DNA from: an uncultured Collinsella sp.
GTDB taxonomy: Bacteria; Actinomycetota; Coriobacteriia; Coriobacteriales; Coriobacteriaceae
Reading direction: 5' to 3'
Assembly (NCBI GenBank): GCA_958346935.1
Contig: CATVTM010000019.1
Span: 1 to 29,594, forward strand
DNA: 29,594 nt
Below, piece by piece: positions 7,355-14,239 of this stretch; positions within the stretch are counted from its first letter, which is position 1; every line of letters starts with the position of its first letter. The notes under the pieces were generated by a model. That model was not told the origin of the DNA and made no database searches. It saw only the letters and a list, made by a program, of their open reading frames with translations. A program made the translations under genes and the position numbers.

Positions 7355-8569
7355 CTAGCAAGTCGGATACTCGCCCTCCCAGACGATGCGACGGTACTGA
7401 TCCGGATCGGTGTCGCCCTCGGTGGAGAAGCAGAGCACGGAGCTCGTCTTGTCCAGGCCGATGAGCTCCTTGAGCTCGGCGTACTCGGGATCGAGCATGA
7501 GGGTCTCGACCAGACCGGTGGTCACAGCGCCGGACTCGCCGGAGATGACGCGCGGGTCGCCCTTCTCGGGAGCGCCCAGGGTGCGCATGCCGCGAGCGGT
7601 GACCCAGTCGGGGCAGGACACGAAGGCGGTGGTGTGGTTGCGCAGGATGTCCCAGCCCAGGATGTTGGGCTCGCCGCAGCACAGACCAGCCATGATGGAG
7701 GGCATGTCGCCGTCCACGATGCGCGGGTCGCCGTCGCCGGCGGCAGCGCCCTTGTACAGGCAGGCGGCAGGAGCGCACTCAACCACGACAAAGGTGGGCG
7801 GGTTATCGGGATACAGGTTGGTGAAGTAACCCACCACGGCGCCGGCGAGCGAACCCACGCCAGCCTGGACAAAGACGTGCGTCGGGCGGTTGATGGCCAT
7901 CTCGCGCAGCTGCTCGGCAGCCTCGGAAGCCATGGTGCCGTAGCCCTCCATGATCCAAGACGGGATCTTCTCGTAGCCCTCCCAAGCGGTGTCCTGAACG
8001 ATGACGCCGCGCTCGCAGGCGTCGGCCTCGGCGGCGGCCATGCGCACGCACTCGTCGTAGTTGACCTCTTCGATGGTCACCGTGGCGCCCTCGGCGGCGA
8101 TGTTATCAAAGCGGGGCTTGGTGGAACCCTTGGGCATGTGCACGACGGCCTTCTGGCCCAGCTTGTTGGCAGCCCATGCCACGCCGCGGCCGTGATTGCC
8201 GTCGGTGGCGGTAAAGAAGGTAGCCTGGCCAAAGTCCTCGGCCAGCTGATCGGAGGTCAGGTAATCGAAGGTGCAGTCGGCAACGTCCTTGCCGGTCTCG
8301 TCGGCAATGTAGTTGGCCATGGCAAACGAGCCGCCCAGAACCTTAAAGGCGTTGAGGCCAAAGCGATAGCTCTCGTCCTTAACGCACAGGTTGGCAAGAC
8401 CCAGGCGCGCGGCCTGGCCATCCAGGCGGGCAAGCGGAGTGACGGTGTACTGGGGGAACGACTGGTGGAAGGCGCGGGCCTTCTTCACGTGGTCGAGGCT
8501 CATGATTCCCAAGTGCTTGTCATCGCTCTTGGGCATCGTGTTGCTCGCCCACTGGATCTTATCGGCCAT
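7355..8569 (-). CDS. ygeX: 2,3-diaminopropionate ammonia-lyase (PLP-dependent)
   Basis: This 404-aa fold-type II PLP enzyme has the Schiff-base lysine K76 in NAFKVLGGSFA, a TATDGNHGRGVAW block that contacts the cofactor, and a Gly-rich phosphate loop AGVGSLAG. These match diaminopropionate ammonia-lyases (E. coli YgeX, about 400 aa), which convert 2,3-diaminopropionate to pyruvate and two ammonia. The ATG at 8569 has AAGGAG 7 nt upstream. As first gene of the ygeX-Y-W-arcC unit it would act last on the carbon skeleton, feeding pyruvate to fermentation. The promoter region contains two copies of a 15-bp operator-like palindrome, and a PAS/HTH regulator is divergently encoded. Confidence 0.95.
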   Translation of the reverse strand: MADKIQWASNTMPKSDDKHLGIMSLDHVKKARAFHQSFPQYTVTPLARLDGQAARLGLANLCVKDESYRFGLNAFKVLGGSFAMANYIADETGKDVADCTFDYLTSDQLAEDFGQATFFTATDGNHGRGVAWAANKLGQKAVVHMPKGSTKPRFDNIAAEGATVTIEEVNYDECVRMAAAEADACERGVIVQDTAWEGYEKIPSWIMEGYGTMASEAAEQLREMAINRPTHVFVQAGVGSLAGAVVGYFTNLYPDNPPTFVVVECAPAACLYKGAAAGDGDPRIVDGDMPSIMAGLCCGEPNILGWDILRNHTTAFVSCPDWVTARGMRTLGAPEKGDPRVISGESGAVTTGLVETLMLDPEYAELKELIGLDKTSSVLCFSTEGDTDPDQYRRIVWEGEYPTC

Positions 8570-8661
8570 ACGGTGAACTCCTTAAGTCCTCTCTTGCCGG
8601 CCCCCGCATACGCGTTTCAGCCCATTCCCATTCATGCGGCTGAACTTTTATGTGGATGCCA

Positions 8662-8676
8662 AACAAAAAGTTTGTT
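8662..8676. promoter_or_regulatory. Operator-like palindrome AACAAA-N3-TTTGTT, copy 1
   Basis: AACAAA and TTTGTT are exact 6-bp inverted arms around AAG. It lies in the ygeX/regulator divergent spacer on the ygeX side. A plausible extended -10 for ygeX (TGTGATAGA on the minus strand, hexamer 8685-8690) is between this copy and copy 2. The likely binder is the adjacent PAS/HTH protein (inference). Confidence 0.5.
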
Positions 8677-8712
8677 AGCACTGTTCTATCACACTTTTTG
8701 ATTGGAAAATCT

Positions 8713-8727
8713 AACAAATTGTTTGTT
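8713..8727. promoter_or_regulatory. Operator-like palindrome AACAAA-N3-TTTGTT, copy 2
   Basis: It has the same 6-bp arms as copy 1, here around TTG. The two centres are 51 bp apart, close to five helical turns, which would put both sites on the same face of the DNA. This copy overlaps the expected -35 zone of the ygeX promoter. Confidence 0.5.
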
Positions 8728-8779
8728 GCCGTAATCGGTACCTTTTCGCCGCCGAACGGTCACATAACGCAGCGACACC

Positions 8780-8794
8780 TTCGCTATTTGCGAA
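8780..8794. repeat. Small inverted repeat upstream of the PAS/HTH gene
   Basis: TTCGC and GCGAA pair around TATTT, about 50 bp upstream of the regulator start codon. It could be an autoregulatory site or a short leader hairpin. No clear -10/-35 pair for the regulator was found in the surrounding sequence. Confidence 0.25.
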
Positions 8795-8846
8795 CAAGTG
8801 GGGTTTATGGCAAAGTGTGCCCAAACTAATTTTTAGGAAGGCACCC

Positions 8847-9500
8847 ATGACCCCCGCACAGATTGAGTTTTACAAGCGCCTCGCACACGGTTTGGCGCTG
8901 CAATTTGGCCCCAACTGCGAAGTTGTCGTCCACGACCTGGAGACCGAGGACGTTGACCACTCTATCGTGGTGATCGAAAACGGCCACGTAAGCGGGCGCA
9001 AGCTGGGCGACGGTCCCAGCCACATTGTGTTTGAGTCCATGCACGAGGGTGCCACCGACGTACGCGACCGCGAGCCGTACCTCACCAAAACCACCGACGG
9101 CAAGCTGCTCAAGTCCTCGACGATCTTTATCCGCAACGACGAGGGCAAGCCCGTCGGCATTTTGGGCATCAACTTTGACATTACGCTTATGAAGGCATTT
9201 GAGCGCTCGCTCGACGCCTTTACCGGCATCGGCGGCACGGGCTACACCGAGCCCGAGCCCATTACCAAAAACATAGGCGACTTGCTCGAGGATCTGCTAC
9301 GCGAGTGCGAACAGTTTGTGGGCAAGCCCGCGGCGCTCATGACCAAAGACGAGCGCATCCGCGCCATTGGCTACCTCGACCGTCGCGGTGCCTTCCTCAT
9401 TTCCAAGTCGAGCGAACGCGCCTGCGAGTTCTTTGGCATCTCCAAATACAGCTTCTATAGCTACCTCAACGAGGCCAAAGCTGCGGCCAGCGACAAGTAG
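8847..9500 (+). CDS. YheO-type PAS / helix-turn-helix transcriptional regulator
   Basis: This 217-aa protein has an N-terminal YheO-like PAS domain (about residues 5-120, with CEVVVHDL, IVVIENGHVSGRKLG and VGILGINFD) and a C-terminal HTH of the YheO/DauR type (about 165-210, DERIRAIGYLDRRGAFL...ACEFFGISKYSFYSYL). I use the ATG at 8847, with AGGAAGG just upstream, rather than a GTG ten codons earlier. Such proteins sense small metabolites and control adjacent catabolic genes; D-arginine-responsive DauR is the known example. Divergence from ygeX and the palindromes between them make it the likely local regulator. A paralogue starts at 28954. The ligand is unknown. Confidence 0.88.
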   Translation: MTPAQIEFYKRLAHGLALQFGPNCEVVVHDLETEDVDHSIVVIENGHVSGRKLGDGPSHIVFESMHEGATDVRDREPYLTKTTDGKLLKSSTIFIRNDEGKPVGILGINFDITLMKAFERSLDAFTGIGGTGYTEPEPITKNIGDLLEDLLRECEQFVGKPAALMTKDERIRAIGYLDRRGAFLISKSSERACEFFGISKYSFYSYLNEAKAAASDK

Positions 9501-9583
9501 GAAGTTCGCCCAGTCGCCCCTCCCCTTTTGGGCGCGAGTTCTGGAATGCACGAATCCGAGACTCGGCTGCAAGGCAAGTTCCA

Positions 9584-9589
9584 TATAAT
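9584..9589 (+). promoter_or_regulatory. -10 element for the 9624-10622 gene
   Basis: There is a perfect TATAAT 34 bp upstream of the start codon, giving a leader of roughly 28 nt. No good -35 hexamer lies 16-18 bp upstream. Between the regulator stop (9500) and this site only a weak CGCCC/GGGCG hairpin potential is seen. Confidence 0.45.
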
Positions 9590-9623
9590 CGATGAGATAA
9601 GCATTTCGAAAGGGTGGAACAGA

Positions 9624-10622
9624 ATGGCGTTGAGCAAGGCATCGTGCACCGGTCGCGGAGTGACTCCGGCAATTGGTGGACACGTGCACCACATGTTCGA
9701 TGGAGACGAAGACGATCTGTTTGCGTTGAGCCTCGACGACGTGATGGACGATCGCCCCTGGACCGCCGACGAGCTCATGGGCGGTGGGACTCGCCCGTCA
9801 AGCCCGAATCCCTCGCTCGCGCCGAAACCCGCGCAGGCACCTGCGCCTGTGCCTGTTTCGGCACCTGCGCCTGCACCGATACCCGCACCTGCTCCGGCAA
9901 CCATGCCCGCTCCCCGCCCCGCAAGCGACCCGTCCGAGACGGCGGCGTTTCTTGCCGCGGCGGCGCAGGGCAAATCGACCGACAGCACCGTTATGTACAG
10001 CGCCCAGCAGCTACCTGTTCCTGCGGCACGAAAGTCTCCGATCACAAGACTCGATGAGCCCACTGCCCATCAGGTTGCCTACGACTCGTGGGCAGCGGCC
10101 GATCTGGACGAGACCTCTACCGGCATGCCGGCACTCGACGTTCCGGTTAATCCGCTTTTTGCCGCCAACACGAGTGCCGCGGACCATGAGGGCGATGCGG
10201 CATATACCGATTATTCCAATGAATACTCCGATGCCGCCCGCATTGAAACCGAAGACTATGGCGCGGCGGCGAGCGATTACATTAACGATCCGTTCGCCGC
10301 TCCGTCTGTACCCGTTTACGAATCGAATGTTCAAGCAGAGGCCGCGTCCGCGCCGGCATACACCAAAAGCGCGGCAGAAGGGCGCTTCTCCGATTACTAC
10401 ACCGAGGAGAAGTCCCCGCGCTTTTCGGAGTTTCCGCAGGCAGTCAAGATCGCCTTTATTGTCATTGTTGTGGCACTGCTCGGCGTCATTGCGTTTGAGG
10501 GATTCCAGCTGTTCCGCGGCCCCACCGCATCCGAATCGGCAACGCAGCAACAAGAGAACGACAACGAGCATCTTGACATCAACACCCTCAAGGGTGACCC
10601 CAACGACGGGAACGACGATTAG
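9624..10622 (+). CDS. Hypothetical Pro/Ala-rich single-pass membrane protein
   Basis: I do not recognise this 332-aa protein. It has an acidic N-terminal part, a Pro/Ala-rich low-complexity segment (about 60-100, mostly P-A-P repeats), a long Ala/Asp/Tyr/Ser-rich region predicted to be disordered, one hydrophobic helix (about 273-295, FPQAVKIAFIVIVVALLG onward) and a short acidic tail. With no signal peptide it is probably anchored near the C-terminus with most of the chain in the cytoplasm; the opposite topology cannot be excluded. I start at the ATG at 9624 (GAAAGGGTGGA upstream and a TATAAT at 9584). Longer in-frame starts would run through that promoter. It is convergent with the ATPase gene downstream. 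Confidence 0.75.
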   Translation: MALSKASCTGRGVTPAIGGHVHHMFDGDEDDLFALSLDDVMDDRPWTADELMGGGTRPSSPNPSLAPKPAQAPAPVPVSAPAPAPIPAPAPATMPAPRPASDPSETAAFLAAAAQGKSTDSTVMYSAQQLPVPAARKSPITRLDEPTAHQVAYDSWAAADLDETSTGMPALDVPVNPLFAANTSAADHEGDAAYTDYSNEYSDAARIETEDYGAAASDYINDPFAAPSVPVYESNVQAEAASAPAYTKSAAEGRFSDYYTEEKSPRFSEFPQAVKIAFIVIVVALLGVIAFEGFQLFRGPTASESATQQQENDNEHLDINTLKGDPNDGNDD

Positions 10623-10658
10623 CAAGGGCTGGGGGCGGCCAGAAAAGCCAACGACGCG

Positions 10659-11981
10659 CTACGGCTCCAAAAAGCCCGCCATGAAGATAGGCAGATACAG
10701 CACGTCCCCATCGTGGTGTAGGTTGCACTCCGCAAGTACCAGGGCACGATCTATGCCGTAGCCTTTCGTCGCGAGTGCATTGTCGAGCGCTGCATGGGAT
10801 TTAAAGCTCTTGCCCGATTTAACCTCGATGGCGAGCACCTCCCCGTCGAGCGTTTCCTCAACAAAATCGAGCTCGCCGACCTTTTTCGACGTAAAGTAAC
10901 GCAGTCTAAATCCATGTGCTTTGAGCTCTTGCGCGACAAAGCCCTCAAATGCCGCCCCCATATTCATGCCAAAGGCGCCTTCCGCTTCCCCATCAAAAAC
11001 GCCCTGCGCAACCTTCTTTGAATACGACGACATGAGCATTCCGGTATCCAGGTAGAACAGCTTAAAGAGACTCCGTTGCTCACCCATCAAAAGGGGCGCC
11101 ATGGGTGCCGTCACGTTGTAGACGGGAAGCGCAACGCCCGCTTCCGACAACCAGAGAAAATGGTCCGTCACCTGCGAAAATCGTTTGACGCCTGCAATCG
11201 ATGACAGCTTGAATCGCTTGTTCTTGGAGCCAGCCTCGCTGGGAATTAAATCGTATATATCGCGAATAACCAAGCGCAGCTCCGGCGGTGCATACTTTGC
11301 AATGTCGTCGTGATACAGAGCATGGAGGTCACGGTGGATCTTTCGCACCTCGTCGACATTGTGCGTCGCCAAAAAGGAGTTAACCGCATCGGGCATGCCA
11401 CCCACCACTACATACTGATGAAACAGGTCAAGTAGTCGATCGTACAGATAATCAGGGAGTTCCGTTTCGTCCTTTAGATAACCCCTGAGCATGTTAAATG
11501 CGCTGGCACCAACGCCGTTTGCCCAACAGAACTCCTCAAAGTCAAGCGGGTACATCTGGACCTGCTCGACATACCCCACCGGCAAGGAATCGATGCCCTC
11601 CAGCTCAACACCAAGGAGCGATCCGGTAAGGATGTAGCGAAAGTCGCCGCGCTGTACGAGGTATTTGATAAACGTCACCACGTTGGGGCATCGCTGCACC
11701 TCGTCGATAACCACGACGGTCTTGTTCGCAACCATCGGCTGCGTCGCAGCGATAGACATGCGCATAAGAAGGTCGTCCGCACTTTTTGCCGCCAAAAACG
11801 AATCGCGCACGGACGTGTCGGCGATAAGGTCGAACGTCACGACGTTCTCGAACGATTCACCTGCAAACGCGTTGACCAGATATGACTTTCCCACCTGTCG
11901 GGCGCCCTTGACCAAAAGAGCTTTGTTGGGCGACGAGGCAAGCCAAGATTTAAACTGTGCTTTCGCTTTTCTTTGTAGCAT
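10659..11981 (-). CDS. DUF4143-type ATP-binding protein (AAA-like ATPase)
   Basis: This 440-aa protein has Walker A (GARQVGKS, 26-33) and Walker B (TVVVIDEVQRC, about 88-97) in an N-terminal P-loop domain. The C-terminal part contains GELDFV...AIEVKSGK, the restriction-endonuclease-like pattern usual in DUF4143 proteins. Length is typical. These ATPases are numerous in gut anaerobes and their role is unknown; defence or DNA-related functions are often guessed. I prefer the ATG at 11981 (AGGGGG 7 nt upstream) over an in-frame GTG at 12014. Four 33-bp repeats lie directly upstream. It is a solitary gene, convergent with its neighbour on the left. Confidence 0.88.
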   Translation of the reverse strand: MLQRKAKAQFKSWLASSPNKALLVKGARQVGKSYLVNAFAGESFENVVTFDLIADTSVRDSFLAAKSADDLLMRMSIAATQPMVANKTVVVIDEVQRCPNVVTFIKYLVQRGDFRYILTGSLLGVELEGIDSLPVGYVEQVQMYPLDFEEFCWANGVGASAFNMLRGYLKDETELPDYLYDRLLDLFHQYVVVGGMPDAVNSFLATHNVDEVRKIHRDLHALYHDDIAKYAPPELRLVIRDIYDLIPSEAGSKNKRFKLSSIAGVKRFSQVTDHFLWLSEAGVALPVYNVTAPMAPLLMGEQRSLFKLFYLDTGMLMSSYSKKVAQGVFDGEAEGAFGMNMGAAFEGFVAQELKAHGFRLRYFTSKKVGELDFVEETLDGEVLAIEVKSGKSFKSHAALDNALATKGYGIDRALVLAECNLHHDGDVLYLPIFMAGFLEP

Positions 11982-12020
11982 GAGCGTACCCCCTATTACG
12001 TGTTTATTTAGCACAAGGAT

Positions 12021-12130
12021 ACACTTTTCCGGACTTTTGAACTGTTAATTTCGACATTTTTCCGTAGTTTCCTAGTGCGGTATTTGACACTTTTCCGTAT
12101 TTCTAACTGCCTGATTTTGACACTTTTCTT
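12021..12130. repeat. Four direct repeats, 33-bp period, upstream of the DUF4143 gene
   Basis: The motif ACA(C/T)TTTTC, CG-extended in three copies, begins at 12021, 12054, 12087 and 12120, an exact 33-bp spacing; the first and last copies are partial. On the minus strand each unit starts GGAAAAGTGTCAAA or close to it, and the remainder is more divergent, so selection seems to act on the A-rich part. At 33 bp the sites lie about three helical turns apart. The block ends 40 bp upstream of the ATPase ATG and probably contains its promoter or operator. Because 33 is a multiple of 3, a minus-strand reading frame also repeats every 11 residues. Confidence 0.8.
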
Positions 12131-12167
12131 CCACATCCTTTTTCTAGGGCCTGTCGCCAACATCGCA

Positions 12168-12418
12168 AGCGTTGCAAATCCCAGTCTGGAGCCAAATTCC
12201 GGGTCGTAGTTTCCGCGCGCCGCCTTGTTGGGAAACCGCATCCCAGTCTGGAGCCAAATTCCGGGTCGCAGTTTCCGCTAGGGCCCCATCGGGAAAGTGC
12301 GTCCCGTTCTGGGCACCGATTCCGGGATGCGCTTTCCGTCTGGGGCCGGTTCGGAAAGCACGTCCCATTCCGAGCGCCGATTCTGGGATGTACTTTCCAC
12401 TTAGGACCTCAACCGGAA
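12168..12418. repeat. Palindromic tandem repeat array A (61-62-bp units)
   Basis: About four units start near 12168 (degenerate), then at 12231, 12292 and 12353, with a truncated one at 12415. Each full unit runs GGAAA-N5-TCCC, a 15-18-nt middle, GGG(A)-N5-TTTCC, then a 15-nt GC-rich spacer; the two halves are inverted copies. The outer GGAAA/TTTCC and inner CCC/GGG boxes are conserved while the middle of the stem varies. No credible coding frame exists. The same family forms arrays B and C. Confidence 0.85.
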
Positions 12419-12762
12419 ACTTCAGGCCATTTTGCACGGCGGCTCCGAAGGCCGCGCCACCGGACAGCAGCGACCGCTGTCTCTCCGCCCATATCACATG
12501 TCCTCGACCGCGCAATCTAAAGTCACAAAACAGCAGGAAAAACTGCCTTTTTCACAAAAGTACACGCCCATAAACTTACCAGGCCGCCACAACTGGCGAC
12601 CGTTCACGGGTGCCGATCACCGCTCGCCGATTCAATTTCTAAAATTGACGTCAAAACAGGCCATCTACCTGCATGGTTAGATTTTGGTCAGCTTTTGGTC
12701 AGCTGAGCGGCAAGTTCCGGCTGATACGTTTTTGCTACCCCAAACATAGGAGGCGGTAGCCC
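12419..12762. promoter_or_regulatory. Leader region of the AbiEi-like gene with palindrome and tandem repeat
   Basis: This 344-bp stretch shows no credible gene. It holds a 17-bp palindrome (TCAATTT-CTA-AAATTGA, 12632-12648) and a perfect 11-bp tandem duplication of TTTTGGTCAGC (12682-12703), both upstream of the start codon at 12763 and possibly operator sites. No convincing -35/-10 pair was found. Confidence 0.4.
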
Positions 12763-13761
12763 ATGGCGCATAGCAACGACCAACGTATCGACCAGCTGTT
12801 GACCCAAGCCGAGCAGGAGGGACGGTGCCTAATTCCCCCGAGCACGGCAATCCGAAAAGCGCTGCTGCGGCGAGGTGGCAGCACGGTTGTCTCGCCCATG
12901 CCGGGACTGTTCGCGCGCAAAGCGCGTTGGGAAGAGCTCAACCGGGCGCAACGTCATTGTGAGATCATCCGCGCCCTTGCGATCGCCCATCCCGATTGGA
13001 CATTCTGTTCGTACTCTGCCGCGTGCCTGCTGGGTCTCGAAGTTTCGTGGCGACATCTAAACGTCGTGCATGTCTGCAGCTCGACAAAGCCATCGGCTCG
13101 TCCTGGAACGCGGATTCAGCGACACCAGATTGAGCCTGTCGGCGCGATAGACCAAGGCTGCATATCGATAACACCACCCATTCAAACGGTGACAGATTGC
13201 CTGCTACAAACCGGATTTGCCGACGGCATGCCCATTGCCGATTCGGCGATCTCAAAGCTCGGCCTTACGCGAGGACGATTGATGGAAGAGGTTGAAAAAC
13301 GGGCGGGTGCTCGCAACAGGCGCGCCGTCGCTACGGCCCTCACTACACTCCAATATGCTGACGCGCGCGCCGAGAGCGGCGGGGAATCGGTCGCCCGAGC
13401 GGTCATGATCGAAACCGGTTTTGCGCCCGACCGGCTTCAATACGAGCTGACGGACCCCTTCGATTCGACCAGGCGCATACGAACGGACTTTGCCTGGGAG
13501 CACCAGGCAAAAGAGCTGACGCTGGGCGAACTCGACGGACTCATCAAATATACCGACCAGACCATACTTGCCGGGCAAACCACGGCCGAGGCGCTCGTTG
13601 CCGAACGGCAGCGCGAGGCGCACCTATCGATTTACGGCCATCCGCTCGTCCGCTTTACCATGAGCGAGGTCCGCTCTTCAGGGGCCTTGGCGAAAAAGCT
13701 GCAGACCGCAGGCGTCAGGCAAACCGCGCTGCCGACATGGCTCAACGACGTGGAGCTGTAG
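12763..13761 (+). CDS. AbiEi-like protein with PD-(D/E)XK-type C-terminal domain
   Basis: This 332-aa protein has an N-terminal part (about 1-200) resembling AbiEi-type antitoxin/winged-helix proteins, with the pattern GLFARKARWEELN...WTFCSYSAACLLGLEV. The C-terminal part (about 200-300) has a Vsr/DUF559-like endonuclease pattern: E208 in GESVARAVMIETG, D242 in RTDFAWE, then E256-L-D-G-L-I-K262. GGAGG sits 10 nt before the ATG. No AbiEii nucleotidyltransferase toxin lies beside it, so it is not a complete type IV toxin-antitoxin pair; a regulator or defence nuclease is possible. Repeat arrays A and B flank it on both sides. The fold is inferred from motif spacing and the function is unknown. 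Confidence 0.75.
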   Translation: MAHSNDQRIDQLLTQAEQEGRCLIPPSTAIRKALLRRGGSTVVSPMPGLFARKARWEELNRAQRHCEIIRALAIAHPDWTFCSYSAACLLGLEVSWRHLNVVHVCSSTKPSARPGTRIQRHQIEPVGAIDQGCISITPPIQTVTDCLLQTGFADGMPIADSAISKLGLTRGRLMEEVEKRAGARNRRAVATALTTLQYADARAESGGESVARAVMIETGFAPDRLQYELTDPFDSTRRIRTDFAWEHQAKELTLGELDGLIKYTDQTILAGQTTAEALVAERQREAHLSIYGHPLVRFTMSEVRSSGALAKKLQTAGVRQTALPTWLNDVEL

Positions 13762-13772
13762 AAGCTGTTGAG

Positions 13773-14130
13773 CGGCGTATTGCCACGTTGCATCTCGCCA
13801 ATCTGGAATGTGCTTTCCCAACAGCCGCGCCAGCGGAAAATCCGTCCCAGTTCGAACGCCCAAACCGGGATGTGCCTTCCGGATGGCACGCCTAGCGGAA
13901 AGCGCATCCCATTCTGAGCGCGAATTCCGGGTCGCAGTTTCCGCTAGGGCCCCATCGGGAAAGTGCGTCCCATTCTGAAGCCCCGAAACGGGACGCGCTT
14001 TCCGCTTGGGGTCCGATCCGGAAAGCTCATCCCGTTCCGAGCATCAAATCCGGGACATGCTTTCCGCGCTCCACCCCTTGCAGAAAGCGCGTCTCCTTCC
14101 AAACACAAATCCTGCGGTACAGCTTCTGCA
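13773..14130. repeat. Palindromic tandem repeat array B (61-62-bp units)
   Basis: It starts 12 bp after the AbiEi-like stop. Units begin at about 13773 (degenerate), 13835, 13897, 13958, 14020 and 14082 (degenerate), with the same GGAAA-N5-TCCC ... GGGA-N5-TTTCC plan as array A. The unit at 13958 is almost perfectly self-complementary over 14 bp. Bases 13923-13971 are identical to 12257-12305 of array A (49 of 49). No gene is seen between 13762 and 14239. Confidence 0.85.
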
Positions 14131-14158
14131 AAGACGCGAAGCGGCCGCTGACAGCAAA

Positions 14159-14192
14159 GAGGGGCTGCCGAGACAATGCCCGACGGCCCCTC
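14159..14192 (-). terminator. Intrinsic terminator of the MMPL operon
   Basis: On the minus strand GAGGGGC pairs with GCCCCTC, extended through one mismatch and a wobble by several more pairs, followed by TTTGCTG. It lies 48 bp after the stop codon of the heptad-repeat gene. The T-run is short but the stem is strong. Confidence 0.6.
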
Positions 14193-14239
14193 CCCTCATA
14201 ACTTACTATCGACGCCAATCGCCACAAGGGCGCGGCTGC

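Noticed and set aside
12008..12241. 77-codon minus-strand frame with 11-residue repeats (KSVKIRQ-like)
   Set aside because: The 11-residue period follows from the 33-bp DNA repeat. The conserved bases are concentrated in one part of the unit regardless of codon position, and the frame overlaps the likely promoter of the ATPase, so a DNA-level function is preferred.
12144..12573. Open frames of 123-133 codons across repeat array A on both strands
   Set aside because: They simply read through the 61-bp palindromic units. Their length comes from the absence of stops in GC-rich repeats, and they have no RBS or family resemblance.
12168..14130. CRISPR array
   Set aside because: The units are 61-62 bp and conserved throughout, including the 'spacer' part; the repeat is a long palindrome with variable arms; there are no cas genes nearby.
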